Source: CAIQQQ01 sp037445025 (GTDB taxonomy: Bacteria > Pseudomonadota > Alphaproteobacteria > Acetobacterales > Acetobacteraceae). Taken from it: DNA of 64,000 nt. The stretch is from positions 1 through 64,000 of the forward strand of contig JBBILI010000031.1 in assembly GCA_037445025.1 (NCBI GenBank), given 5' to 3'. The notes under the pieces are model-generated. The model had not been told where the DNA came from, made no database searches, and saw only the letters and a list, made by a program, of their open reading frames with translations. Of the stretch, positions 33,008 through 41,608 are shown piece by piece (positions within the stretch are counted from its first letter, which is position 1; the number at the start of each line of letters is the position of its first letter). The position numbers were made by a program, and so were the translations under genes.

Positions 33008-34272
33008 GCGGACTGCCCCTCCCACCACTGGTCGATCGCGTGTTCCATCGCCGCCCGGCCGGCCTCGTTGCTGATCGGGTCGAGCGCTTCGGCGAGGAAG
33101 GCCCGGACCAGCATCTGCCGCGCCTCGGCCTCTGGCACGCCGCGGCTGCGCAGATAGAAGAACTGCTCGGCATCGATGGCGCCGACGGTGGCGCCGTGGC
33201 TGCATTTCACGTCGTCGGCGTAGATCTCCAGCTGCGGCTTGCTGTCCATCTCCGCATCCGGGCTCAGCAGCAGCGCCTGGTTCATCTGGTAGCCGTCGGT
33301 CTTCTGCGCGATCCGCGCGACCTCGATCTTGCCCTGGAACACGCCGCGCGCCGCCCCAGCCAGCACCGTCTTCACCGTCTGGCGCGACGCGCAGTTCGGC
33401 GCGTCATGCGAGACGATGGTGGTGAAATCCGCATGCTGCGACCCCGCCAGGGTCTGCGCCGCGTTGAGATGGGCGATCGCATGGGCACCGCCCAGCCGCG
33501 CATGGATCTCCGCGCGTGACAGCCGCCCGCCCACCGCCAGCGTGAAGCTGTCATACGTTCCGCCCTCCGCCACATCGGCGTAGAGGGTGGACAGCACGAA
33601 CGCCTTGCCGCTCTCGTTCTGGATACGCAGATGCGTCAGGGCCGCATCCTGCGCCACCACCGCCGTCATGACGGGATTGTGCAAATAGACCCCATCGCCG
33701 ATGCCGATATCGAGCAGAGTCAGCCGGCTTCCGGCCGCCAGCGACACGCTGTGCCGCGGATGAAACGCCACCGCCCGGCCATGCAGATCCGTCGCCAGGC
33801 TCACCAGCAGCAGCATGCCGGCATCGACGCCGGCGGCCACGCTGATCTCGGCACCGTCCTCGGCCAGCATGGTGTTCAGCGCCACCAGCCTGTCCTGCTC
33901 GGGCTTCGCCAGCGTGCCGAAGGCGGGCGTGCCGACGCGCACGCCGGCCTGGGTAGGCACATGCGACAGATCGTCACGGAACCGCCCATCGACGAACACC
34001 AGCCGCGGCGAGTCGATGCGCGGCAGGCGCGCCAGCAAGGCGGCGCAGTCGGCTACCGGCGTCAGCGGCTCATGGAAACTCTGCTCCGCCAGCTTGCGCA
34101 GGCTGGTGAAGCGCCAGGCCTCCTCGCGCGGCCCCGGCAGCCCGAAGCGGCGCATCAGCGCGGCCGATTCCTCGCGCAGCGCCGCATCGCCCAGCAGCCG
34201 CCCCTTGAGCCCGTCGAAGCGCTGCACGAACGACGCGGCGGCCGACTGCAACGCGGTGGGTGCCGCACTCAT
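33004..34272 (-). CDS. sufD: SufD, scaffold subunit of the SufBCD complex
   Basis: SufB/SufD-family protein of 422 residues. The C-terminal core C-S-H-G-A-T-V-G-A-I-D-A-E-Q-F-F-Y-L-R-S is the strongly conserved stretch, with Y-A-D-D-V-K just before it. As SufD is shorter than SufB and lacks the N-terminal SufB segment, the assignment is secure. It binds SufB and SufC to make the scaffold. Confidence 0.92.
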   Translation of the reverse strand: MSAAPTALQSAAASFVQRFDGLKGRLLGDAALREESAALMRRFGLPGPREEAWRFTSLRKLAEQSFHEPLTPVADCAALLARLPRIDSPRLVFVDGRFRDDLSHVPTQAGVRVGTPAFGTLAKPEQDRLVALNTMLAEDGAEISVAAGVDAGMLLLVSLATDLHGRAVAFHPRHSVSLAAGSRLTLLDIGIGDGVYLHNPVMTAVVAQDAALTHLRIQNESGKAFVLSTLYADVAEGGTYDSFTLAVGGRLSRAEIHARLGGAHAIAHLNAAQTLAGSQHADFTTIVSHDAPNCASRQTVKTVLAGAARGVFQGKIEVARIAQKTDGYQMNQALLLSPDAEMDSKPQLEIYADDVKCSHGATVGAIDAEQFFYLRSRGVPEAEARQMLVRAFLAEALDPISNEAGRAAMEHAIDQWWEGQSA

Positions 34273-35018
34273 GCCGCGTCTGCCACCACGCCGGCATAGC
34301 CGTTGGCTTCGAGCTCCAACGCCAGCTCCGGCCCGCCGGAGCGGATGATCCGCCCGGCCGACAGCACATGCACCCGGTCCGGCACGATATGGTCGAGCAG
34401 CCGCTGGTAATGCGTGATCACCACGGCCGAGAAATCCGGCCCGCGCAGGCTGTTGACGCCTTCGGCCACGATGCGCAGCGCATCGATGTCGAGCCCGCTG
34501 TCGGTCTCATCCAGAATCGCCAGCTTCGGCTTGAGGATCGCCATCTGCAGCACCTCGTTGCGCTTCTTCTCGCCGCCGGAGAAGCCCACGTTCACGTTGC
34601 GCTTCAGCATGTCATCGGGCATCGACAGCGCCTTCATCGCCGCGCGCGCCATCTTGAGGAAGGACGGCGCATCCACCTCCGCCTCGCCGCGGGCGCGACG
34701 CTGGGCGTTGAGCGCGGTGCGCAGGAAGTTGGCGTTGCCCACGCCGGGCAGCTCCACCGGATACTGGAAAGCCAGGAACACGCCGAGCGCCGCCCGCTCC
34801 TCCGGCTCCAGATCCAGCAGATCGGCGCCGTTGAAGGTGGCGGTGCCGCCGGTCACGTCATAGCCCGGCCGGCCGGACAGCACGTAGGACAGCGTCGACT
34901 TGCCGCTGCCGTTCGGCCCCATGATGGCATGCACCTCGCCCTGCGGCACCACCAGGTCGATCCCGCGCAGAATCGGCTTGTCGCCGATGCCGGCCTGGAG
35001 GTTTGTGATCTCAAGCAT
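34269..35018 (-). CDS. sufC: SufC ATPase
   Basis: ABC-type ATPase of the SufBCD scaffold, 249 residues. Walker A G-P-N-G-S-G-K-S near 34-41, signature F-S-G-G-E-K-K-R-N-E, and Walker B L-A-I-L-D-E-T-D-S-G-L-D-I-D are the SufC forms. I use the ATG at 35018 with AAGGA ten bases upstream; an earlier ATG would reach into sufB. Ten bases separate it from the sufB stop; the end overlaps sufD. Confidence 0.94.
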   Translation of the reverse strand: MLEITNLQAGIGDKPILRGIDLVVPQGEVHAIMGPNGSGKSTLSYVLSGRPGYDVTGGTATFNGADLLDLEPEERAALGVFLAFQYPVELPGVGNANFLRTALNAQRRARGEAEVDAPSFLKMARAAMKALSMPDDMLKRNVNVGFSGGEKKRNEVLQMAILKPKLAILDETDSGLDIDALRIVAEGVNSLRGPDFSAVVITHYQRLLDHIVPDRVHVLSAGRIIRSGGPELALELEANGYAGVVADAA

Positions 35019-35028
35019 CTCTGTGTCC

Positions 35029-36513
35029 TTACCCGACCGAGCCTTCAAGGCTCACCGCCAGAAGCTTCTGGGCTTCCACGGCGAACTCCATCGGCAGTTC
35101 CTTTAAAACATCCTTGCAGAAGCCGTTGACGATCATGCCCACCGCATCCTCCTGCGACAGGCCGCGGCTGCGGCAGTAAAACAGCTGATCGTCGCTGATC
35201 TTGCTGGTGGTCGCCTCATGTTCGAGCTTGGCCGACATGTTGCGGTTCTCGATGTAGGGCACCGTGTGCGCCCCGCACTGATCGCCGATCAGCAGGGAAT
35301 CGCATTGGGTGAAGTTGCGCGCGCCATCCGCCTTCGGCAGCACCTTCACCAGGCCGCGATAGGTGTTGTTCGAATGCCCGGCACTGATCCCCTTCGAGAC
35401 GATCGTGCTGCGCGTGTTCCGCCCGATATGGATCATCTTGGTGCCGGTATCGGCCTGCTGGTAGTTCGTCGTTACCGCCACCGAGTAGAACTCGCCGACA
35501 CTGTCATCCCCCTGCAGGATGCAGGACGGATACTTCCACGTGATCGCCGACCCCGTTTCCACCTGCGTCCAGCTGATCTTGCTGCGCGCGCCCCGGCAGG
35601 CGCCGCGCTTGGTGACGAAGTTGTACACACCGCCGCGGCCCTCGGCATCACCGGGATACCAGTTCTGCACAGTGGAATACTTGATGGTGGCATCGTCCAT
35701 CGCCACCAGCTCGACCACCGCCGCATGCAGCTGGTTCTCATCGCGCATCGGCGCGGTGCAGCCTTCGAGATACGAGACGTAGCCTCCATCCTCGACGATG
35801 ATCAGCGTCCGCTCGAACTGCCCGGTGTTGCGGGCGTTGATACGGAAATAGGTCGACAGCTCCATCGGGCAGCGCACCCCCTTGGGGATGAACACGAAGC
35901 TGCCATCGGTGAACACGGCCGAGTTCAGCGCGGCGAAGTAGTTGTCGCCGGCCGGCACCACGGACCCCAGGTATTTCTGCACCAGCTCGGGATGGTCATG
36001 CACCGCCTCGCTGATCGGGCAGAAGATCACGCCCGCCTTGGCCAACGTCGAGCGGAACGTGGTGGCCACGGACACGCTGTCGAACACCGCATCCACCGCC
36101 ACCTGCGGAATTTCGCCTTCCGGCAGCTCCACGCCGGCCAGAATGGCGCGCTCCTTCAGCGGAATCCCCAGTTTCTCGTACATCTTGAGCAGCTCGGGAT
36201 CGACTTCGTCGAGGCTCGCCGGCCCCGGCTTCTTCTTCGGTGCGGCGTAGTAATGCAGATCCTGATAGTCGATCGCGGGATGATGGATCATCGCCCAGTC
36301 CGGCTCTTCCATCTTCTGCCACGCGGCGAACGCCTTCAGCCGCCACGCCAGCAGCCATTCCGGCTCGTTGCGGCGCAGCGAGATCAGCCGGACGATGGCC
36401 TCGTCCAGCCCTTTCGGCGCCATGTCCATTTCGATGTCGGTGGAGAACCCCCACTTGTAGCCACCCTCGGTGACCGACTGGACAGCGTCGAGCGTTTCGA
36501 TATCGGCAGTCAT
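35029..36513 (-). CDS. sufB: SufB, Fe-S scaffold subunit
   Basis: The 494-residue protein is SufB, on which clusters are assembled with SufC and SufD. The N-terminal Y-K-W-G-F-S-T-D, the central G-V-R-C-P-M-E-L-S-T-Y-F-R-I-N, and the C-terminal L-E-H-E-A-T-T-S-K-I-S-D-D-Q-L with F-C-K-D-V-L-K-E-L-P are conserved. The catalytic cysteine in N-F-V-T-K-R-G-A-C-R-G is present. It follows the Rrf2 regulator gene by eight bases. Confidence 0.95.
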   Translation of the reverse strand: MTADIETLDAVQSVTEGGYKWGFSTDIEMDMAPKGLDEAIVRLISLRRNEPEWLLAWRLKAFAAWQKMEEPDWAMIHHPAIDYQDLHYYAAPKKKPGPASLDEVDPELLKMYEKLGIPLKERAILAGVELPEGEIPQVAVDAVFDSVSVATTFRSTLAKAGVIFCPISEAVHDHPELVQKYLGSVVPAGDNYFAALNSAVFTDGSFVFIPKGVRCPMELSTYFRINARNTGQFERTLIIVEDGGYVSYLEGCTAPMRDENQLHAAVVELVAMDDATIKYSTVQNWYPGDAEGRGGVYNFVTKRGACRGARSKISWTQVETGSAITWKYPSCILQGDDSVGEFYSVAVTTNYQQADTGTKMIHIGRNTRSTIVSKGISAGHSNNTYRGLVKVLPKADGARNFTQCDSLLIGDQCGAHTVPYIENRNMSAKLEHEATTSKISDDQLFYCRSRGLSQEDAVGMIVNGFCKDVLKELPMEFAVEAQKLLAVSLEGSVG

Positions 36514-36521
36514 GAATGTTC

Positions 36522-36983
36522 CTATTCAGCCGCGGTCAGATCACGGACGCGGAAGGCGTAAGGAATGGAAGCGTCGCGCATATCGGCAAGTGTGATGGCG
36601 CCAAGCGCCTGGCGGATGGACGTGTTGACCAGATCCCACCGCCCCTTCACCGCGCACAGCCCGTGCACATCGCAACCGCCGATCGCGCCATCGACGCAGG
36701 CGGTCAGAGCGATCGGGCCGTCGACGGCTGCGATCACATCGGCCACCGAAATCGTCTCCAGCGGACGCGACAGCCGATACCCGCCCCGCGCCCCGCGCTG
36801 CGACAGCACCAGCCCCGACGTGCCCAGCGCCTTCAGCACCTTTGCCACCGTCGGCTCCGGCACCCCGGTCAGCTGCGAAATCGCCGGCGATGTCTGCACG
36901 GCGCCATCATCCGTGATCCCGCCCTCGGACAGGCGGGTCAGCACCACGACGGCATAGTCGGTGAGCTTGGACACGCGGAGCAT
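36522..36983 (-). CDS. Rrf2-family Fe-S regulator of the suf operon
   Basis: Winged-helix Rrf2 protein of 153 residues, IscR/SufR-like. The DNA-binding part is residues 1-70 with S-K-L-T-D-Y-A and R-G-A-R-G-G-Y. Three cysteines, C96, C104 and C110, in the pattern C-x7-C-x5-C are the cluster ligands, so it should sense Fe-S status. It is the first gene of the suf operon and probably represses it when clusters are plentiful. A GGACC-N5-GGTCC palindrome lies 19 bases upstream of its start. Confidence 0.9.
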   Translation of the reverse strand: MLRVSKLTDYAVVVLTRLSEGGITDDGAVQTSPAISQLTGVPEPTVAKVLKALGTSGLVLSQRGARGGYRLSRPLETISVADVIAAVDGPIALTACVDGAIGGCDVHGLCAVKGRWDLVNTSIRQALGAITLADMRDASIPYAFRVRDLTAAE

Positions 36984-37001
36984 GCTGCAAGGACCCTAAC
37001 T

Positions 37002-37016
37002 GGACCGAGATGGTCC
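37002..37016. promoter_or_regulatory. Palindrome upstream of the suf operon, candidate Rrf2 operator
   Basis: GGACC-GAGAT-GGTCC, exact five-base arms, 19 bases before the rrf2 start, with further GGTCC/GGACC words nearby (36991, 37029). Self-regulation through such a site is expected for Rrf2/IscR proteins, but the motif is not a textbook Isc box. Confidence 0.45.
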
Positions 37017-37122
37017 TGATTGAGGACGTGGTCCATGGCCACGCCCGCGTCAAGCGGTCGCCTCGGAGGATTTCCGGGATCGCGCCGGCACACCCCGGCA
37101 GAGCAGAGTCCCAGGCCACATT

Positions 37123-37134
37123 ACTGCGTGCAAT
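37123..37134. promoter_or_regulatory. Second, degenerate VanR-type site
   Basis: ACTGCGTGCAAT matches the perfect site at 37175 in 10 of 12 positions. The two start points are 52 bases apart, close to five helical turns, so a dimer on each could lie on one face of the DNA. Confidence 0.45.
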
Positions 37135-37174
37135 TCCGATGATTTGGACCGTCGATCGCCCCTCAAAACTTCTT

Positions 37175-37186
37175 ATTGCATGCAAT
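37175..37186. promoter_or_regulatory. VanR-type operator before vanA
   Basis: ATTGCATGCAAT, a perfect 12-base palindrome 45 bases before the vanA start. It differs only in the two central pairs from the ATTGGATCCAAT operator described for Caulobacter VanR, also a GntR-family vanillate repressor. The local regulator at 38325 is the likely binder. Confidence 0.65.
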
Positions 37187-37230
37187 TTGGCTGCATGGCA
37201 TGTGCCTGGTCAAAGCCAGGGAGAAAACAC

Positions 37231-38328
37231 ATGTCCGATCCGACCATCCCGCCCACCAACCCGCATTTCGCCCGTCCGGACTGGCCCGCCAACGCCTGGT
37301 ATGCCGCCGCCTGGGACGTCGAGCTGAAGCGCACCCTGCTGCCGCGCACCATCGCCGGCCGCCGCATCGTGCTCTACCGCCGCACCGACGGCGCCCCCGC
37401 CGCTCTCAACGACGCCTGCTGGCACCGCCTGCTCCCCCTCAGCCAGGGCCGCCTCGACGGTGACGCCGTGGTCTGCGGCTATCACGGCCTGCGCTATGAC
37501 AGCCACGGCCGCTGCATCCACATGCCGAGCCAGGAGACCATCAACCCCGCCGCCCGCGTCCCCGCCCTGCCCGTGGCCGAACGTCACCGCTTCGTCTGGG
37601 TCTGGCCCGGCGACCCCGCTTTGGCCGACCCCGCGCTGATCCCCGACCTGCACTGGAACCACCATCCGGACTGGGCCGCCGACGGCCGCACCATCAAGGT
37701 CGCCTGCAATTACAAGCTGGTGCTCGACAATCTGATGGACCTCACCCACGAGACCTTCGTCCACGGCTCCTCTATCGGCCAGCAGGCCGTGGCCGAAGCC
37801 CCCTTCACCACCACCCACGGCCCCAACATGGTCGAGGTCGCCCGCTGGATGACCGACATCGAGGCCCCGCCCTTCTGGTCAGCCCAACTCCGCCGCAAGA
37901 CCGGCAGCCCCACCGGCCGGGTCGATCGCTGGCAGATCATCCGCTTCGAAGCCCCCTGCACCATCACCATCGATGTCGGCGTCGCCCCCACCGGCACCGG
38001 CGCCCCGGAAGGCGACCGCAGCCAGGGCGTCAACGGCTTCGTCCTCAACACCATCACGCCCGAGACCGACACCACCTGCCACTATCACTGGGCCTTCGCC
38101 CGCAACTACCTCCTCACCGAGCAAAGCCTCACCACCGAGCTGCGCGAAGGTGTCGCCGGCATCTTCCGCGAAGACGAGATCATCCTCGAAGCCCAGCAGC
38201 GTGCCCTCTCCGCCAATCCCGGCAAGACCTTCTACAACCTCAACATCGACGCCGGCGCCGTCTGGGCCCGCCGCCTCATCGACCGCATGGTCGATGCCGA
38301 ACTGGCGCCAGCCCTCGCCGCCGAATGA
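37231..38328 (+). CDS. vanA: Vanillate O-demethylase oxygenase component
   Basis: Rieske non-heme iron oxygenase of 365 residues, converting vanillate to protocatechuate and formaldehyde. Rieske ligands are C63/H65 and C82/H85; the catalytic iron site D-N-L-M-D-L-T-H-E-T-F-V-H near 170-182 is intact. The ATG has AGGGAG upstream. It is the first gene of vanA-regulator-vanB, with the palindromic operators before it. Related syringate or other methoxy-aromatic demethylases cannot be excluded. Confidence 0.9.
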   Translation: MSDPTIPPTNPHFARPDWPANAWYAAAWDVELKRTLLPRTIAGRRIVLYRRTDGAPAALNDACWHRLLPLSQGRLDGDAVVCGYHGLRYDSHGRCIHMPSQETINPAARVPALPVAERHRFVWVWPGDPALADPALIPDLHWNHHPDWAADGRTIKVACNYKLVLDNLMDLTHETFVHGSSIGQQAVAEAPFTTTHGPNMVEVARWMTDIEAPPFWSAQLRRKTGSPTGRVDRWQIIRFEAPCTITIDVGVAPTGTGAPEGDRSQGVNGFVLNTITPETDTTCHYHWAFARNYLLTEQSLTTELREGVAGIFREDEIILEAQQRALSANPGKTFYNLNIDAGAVWARRLIDRMVDAELAPALAAE

Positions 38329-39092
38329 CCGAGCAGGACGACGCCCGCTCCCCCCAGCTGCTCCGCGCCGTGCTCCAGCTGCGCGCGAAGCTGCTGGCCG
38401 GCGAATTCCCCCCCGGCGTCCGGGTCGCGGAACTCACGCTCGCCGCGCTGCTCGGCGTCTCCCGCACGCCGCTGCGCCTTGCCCTCGGCGTGCTCGAACA
38501 TGAAGGCCTGCTCCGCACCCTCCCTTCCGGCGGCTTCGTCGTCAGCGAATTCACCGCGGCCGATATCGCTGACGCCATCGAACTGCGCGGCGTCCTCGAA
38601 GGCACCGCCGCCCGCCTCGCCGCCGAACGCTGGGCCGGCCCCGACTCGCTCACCCCAATGCGCGAAGCCGTCGCCGCCATGGACACCCTGACCGCCACCC
38701 CCGACATCGACTTCGCCGCGTACGTCGCCGCCAATGAGCGCTTCCACACCGCGTTGCAGACCCTCGCCGCCAGCCCGATGCTGAACCGCGCCCTCGCCCA
38801 GGCCACCGCCCTGCCCTTCGCCTCGCCCAGCGCCTTCGTGCACGCCCAGGCCGAGCTGGCCGAACACCAGCGCATCCTGGTCATCGCCCAGGACCAGCAT
38901 CGCTGCCTTCTCGACGCCATCTCCCACCGTGAATCCAGCCGCGCCGAAAGCCTGGCCCGCGAGCACGCCAGGCTCGCCCGCCGCAATCTCGACGCTGCCC
39001 TCTCCAACCGCGCCGCCCTGGAAGCCGTCCCCGGCGCGGCCCTGCTCCGCTCCCCAAAACCCAAGGAACGACGCCATGCGCGCAGCGCCTGA
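38325..39092 (+). CDS. GntR (FadR-type) regulator, VanR-like
   Basis: The 255-residue protein has an N-terminal winged helix with L-A-A-L-L-G-V-S-R-T-P-L-R-L-A-L near 37-52 and an FCD ligand domain with E-L-R-G-V-L-E-G near 85. It lies between vanA and vanB, starting by ATGA overlap with vanA, and is the obvious candidate to bind the ATTGCATGCAAT palindrome and respond to vanillate. In Caulobacter vanR is divergent; here the gene is inside the operon, which would give feedback control. The end overlaps vanB by 17 bases. Confidence 0.85.
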   Translation: MTEQDDARSPQLLRAVLQLRAKLLAGEFPPGVRVAELTLAALLGVSRTPLRLALGVLEHEGLLRTLPSGGFVVSEFTAADIADAIELRGVLEGTAARLAAERWAGPDSLTPMREAVAAMDTLTATPDIDFAAYVAANERFHTALQTLAASPMLNRALAQATALPFASPSAFVHAQAELAEHQRILVIAQDQHRCLLDAISHRESSRAESLAREHARLARRNLDAALSNRAALEAVPGAALLRSPKPKERRHARSA

Positions 39093-40056
39093 CTGGATCG
39101 CCGCCCGGGTCGCCTCCGCAGACGACATCGCAACCGACGTCCGCCAGCTCCGCCTGATCCCCCACACCGGCCACCACCCCGCGCCGGTCGGCAGCCATAT
39201 CGACGTGCAGGTCACCATCGGCGACCTCATCCGCACCCGCTCCTACTCCGTGGTGGACGACCGTGACGGCGCCTGGACCATCGCCGTTCGGCAACTCCCC
39301 AACAGCCGCGGTGGCTCTCGCTTCATGGCAGCGCTGGCACCGGGCGACACCATCCGCATCACCGCGCCGCAAAGCCATTTCGACCTCAGCCTCGGTCGAC
39401 CGGACTATCTACTGATCGCCGGCGGCATCGGCATCACCCCCCTGATCAGCATGGCCCGCGCCCTGGCCCCCCATCCCCGCGCCCGCATGCTTTATGCCGG
39501 CCGCTCGCGCGCCCACATGCCCTATCTCGACCGCCTCACCACCCTGCTCGGCACGCGCCTCGCCATCTTCAGCGATGCCGAAGCCACCCGCATCGACCTC
39601 GCCGCCGCCTTCGCCTCTCTCCACCCCGAAGGCGAAGCCTATCTCTGTGGCCCAGCGCCAATGCTGGAAGCCGCCCGCCGGGCCTGGCATGCATCCGACC
39701 GCTCGCCGGCCCTGCTGCGCTTCGAAACCTTCGGCTCCAGCGGACTGCGCGACCCCGAGCCTTTTGCGGTTCATGTGCGCGACCACGGCGTGACACTGCA
39801 GGTGCCACGCGACGCCTCTCTGCTCGACACACTGGCCCGCGCCGGTATCGACCTGGCGCAGGACTGTCTGCGCGGGGAATGTGGCCTGTGCGCCGTCGAC
39901 GTTCTCGGTCCAGCGGAACTGGACCATCGCGACGTGTTCCTTTCCCTGGCCCAGCGCAGCGAGGGAAACCGGCTCTGCGCCTGCGTCTCCCGCGCGGCGG
40001 GGGAAGTCACCATCGATACCGGGTTTCGTCCAGCTCTGGCGCGGCATACAAAATGA
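39076..40056 (+). CDS. vanB: Vanillate O-demethylase reductase component
   Basis: Phthalate-family reductase of 326 residues carrying electrons from NAD(P)H to VanA. Domain order: FMN-binding R-S-Y-S-V near 54, NAD-binding G-G-I-G-I-T-P-L near 115, and a C-terminal plant-type 2Fe-2S ferredoxin with D-C-L-R-G-E-C-G-L-C and a fourth cysteine in L-C-A-C. AAGGA precedes the ATG at 39076. The TGA stop falls in A-A-A-T-G-A-A-A-G, the edge of an AT-rich repeat. Confidence 0.9.
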   Translation: MRAAPDWIAARVASADDIATDVRQLRLIPHTGHHPAPVGSHIDVQVTIGDLIRTRSYSVVDDRDGAWTIAVRQLPNSRGGSRFMAALAPGDTIRITAPQSHFDLSLGRPDYLLIAGGIGITPLISMARALAPHPRARMLYAGRSRAHMPYLDRLTTLLGTRLAIFSDAEATRIDLAAAFASLHPEGEAYLCGPAPMLEAARRAWHASDRSPALLRFETFGSSGLRDPEPFAVHVRDHGVTLQVPRDASLLDTLARAGIDLAQDCLRGECGLCAVDVLGPAELDHRDVFLSLAQRSEGNRLCACVSRAAGEVTIDTGFRPALARHTK

Positions 40057-40185
40057 AAGAAAGAACTTCTTTTCTAAAGAAAAGAAGCAAAAGACTTCCA
40101 TACGCTTGGATGCAAAATTTCCGAGGTGTGTTCTCAAACGATTGAAAGTTTTTTGGTTCTCATTTGCAAAAAGGAACGCCTTCCC
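40051..40185. repeat. AT-rich paired-hairpin repeat, copy 3
   Basis: Starts at AAATGAAAG, which contains the vanB stop. Left unit CTTCTTTTCTAAAGAAAAGAAGC plus AAAAGACTT; right unit opposite orientation, AAAGTTTTTTGGTTC...AAAAAGGAACGCC, about 60 bases apart. A second long A/T stretch runs on to 40205. Confidence 0.8.
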
Positions 40186-40221
40186 GTCCTTCCAAAAAAG
40201 TAACAAAGGGAGCACCAGCCA

Positions 40222-41133
40222 ATGCAAATGCTTGAAGGCAAAGTCGCCATTGTCACCGGAGCCGGCGGTGGCATCGGGCGCGAGATCGCCCTCGCAATGG
40301 CCATGGCCGGCGCCGCGGTCGTGATCAACGACATCGGCGTCTCCCTCGCCGGCGCAGGCGGCTCCGGCACACCCGCCGAACAGACCCGACAGATCATCCA
40401 GCAACGCGGCGGCAAAGCAGCGATCAGTATCGACAGCGTGTCGGACTGGACCTCCGCCCAGCGCATCATCCAGATCGCGATCGACGCCTTCGGCCGCGTC
40501 GACATCGTCGTCAACAACGCTGGCATCCTGCGCGACGTGATCTTTCACAAGATGACAGCAGAGGACTGGATGTCCGTCATCAACGTCCACCTCAACGGCA
40601 GCTTCTTCGTCAGCCGGGCGGCGGCGGAACACTTTCGCGCCCAGCAGTCCGGCGCCTTCGTGCACATGACCAGCACCTCCGGACTCGTCGGCAATTTCGG
40701 CCAAGCCAACTATTCCGCCGCCAAGCTCGGCATCACCGCGCTCTCGAAATCCATCGCGCTCGACATGGCACGCTACAACGTGCGCTCCAATTGCATCGCC
40801 CCCTTCGCCTGGAGCCGCATGACCAGCTCGATTCCAGCCGATACCCCGGACGAGCAGGCACGGGTGGCCAAACTGCAGCAGATGACACCAGACAAAAATG
40901 CGCCGCTCGCCGTCTACCTGGCCTCCGATGCCGCCGCCGGCGTCAGCGGGCAGGTCTTCGCTACGCGCTACAACGAAATCTTCCTGATGAGCCAAAGTCG
41001 CCCTCTCCGCAGCACCCATCGCAGCGAAGGATGGACGCCGGAGACCATCGCAGAACATGGCGCCCCGGCGCTGAGACCCTCGATGCTGCCGCTTGATCGC
41101 AGCGCGGACGTCTTCAGTTGGGACCCAGTTTAG
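40222..41133 (+). CDS. Short-chain dehydrogenase/reductase, MFE-2/3-hydroxyacyl-CoA dehydrogenase-like
   Basis: SDR of 303 residues. T-G-A-G-G-G-I-G at 13-20, N-N-A-G-I-L-R near 98-104, and Y-S-A-A-K near 168 are intact. The I-N-D-I-G-V-S insertion after the first beta strand, the long acyl-like insert around 45-60, and length near 300 resemble the hydroxyacyl-CoA dehydrogenase part of type 2 multifunctional enzymes. Substrate not proven. AAAGGGAG precedes the ATG. It stands alone after an AT-rich repeat, downstream of vanB; a role in aromatic side-chain breakdown is only suggestive. Confidence 0.78.
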   Translation: MQMLEGKVAIVTGAGGGIGREIALAMAMAGAAVVINDIGVSLAGAGGSGTPAEQTRQIIQQRGGKAAISIDSVSDWTSAQRIIQIAIDAFGRVDIVVNNAGILRDVIFHKMTAEDWMSVINVHLNGSFFVSRAAAEHFRAQQSGAFVHMTSTSGLVGNFGQANYSAAKLGITALSKSIALDMARYNVRSNCIAPFAWSRMTSSIPADTPDEQARVAKLQQMTPDKNAPLAVYLASDAAAGVSGQVFATRYNEIFLMSQSRPLRSTHRSEGWTPETIAEHGAPALRPSMLPLDRSADVFSWDPV

Positions 41134-41293
41134 GGCGCGGCCTCTCGTCCAGCACGGTATGGGCAAGATGGAACAGATGCTCGGCGGTCACACTGCACCC
41201 AGCACGGTCAGCATCCTGGGCCAGGGCCAGAAGGCGGTCGCACAGCAGCAGCGGGCTTGGTTTGGTGGTTGGCAGCGATGGCGCGGACCGCAT
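41114..41293 (-). CDS. Small hypothetical protein, conserved in style
   Basis: A 59-residue frame from the ATG at 41293. The core L-L-A-L-A-Q-D-A-D-R-A-G and T-A-E-H-L-F-H-L-A-H-T-V-L-D-E looks like two amphipathic helices and recalls small alphaproteobacterial proteins of unknown function. It overlaps the end of the convergent SDR gene by 20 bases. No function can be given. The frame is open to 41353, but the added residues look unlike protein. Confidence 0.5.
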   Translation of the reverse strand: MRSAPSLPTTKPSPLLLCDRLLALAQDADRAGCSVTAEHLFHLAHTVLDERPRPKLGPN

Positions 41294-41392
41294 GACGGAC
41301 TCACTCCTGCAAAAAGGGATTTTCCCTGAACGATGCGGCGAGATTTTCGACACACCGGCGTATTGCGCAGGGGTAGTTTCGCCCTGATGCGG

Positions 41393-41608
41393 TTAAGAAG
41401 AGGTTAATTCCCGCACGACAAACACACGCAATGCACTCGCCAGCGGCTGATCGGCCGCCCGCGCGGCATCGAGCTCGGCCACCAGGCGCCCAAGCGGCAA
41501 CGACCGGGCAGAGGCGGCGCGCGCCAGTTGCTCCCAGAACTCCACCTCCAACGCCACAGATGTGCGATGGCCCGCCAGCGCAAAGCTGCGTTTCACCAAA
41601 AGGCTCAT
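41393..41608 (-). CDS. Ribbon-helix-helix domain protein
   Basis: A 71-residue protein whose sequence L-V-K-R-S-F-A-L-A-G-H-R-T-S-V-A-L-E matches the N-terminal strand of the RHH_4 family, followed by E-F-W-E-Q-L and a terminal S-A-L-R-V-F-V. Likely a small DNA-binding protein or a helper of unknown role. It starts by ATGA overlap with queG, so it is the last gene of the queuosine chain; whether it regulates that operon is unknown. Confidence 0.82.
   Translation of the reverse strand: MSLLVKRSFALAGHRTSVALEVEFWEQLARAASARSLPLGRLVAELDAARAADQPLASALRVFVVRELTSS

Noticed and set aside
39409..41166. 585-codon minus-strand frame across vanB, the repeat and the SDR gene
   Set aside because: It crosses two genes and an AT-rich repeat without any recognisable product.
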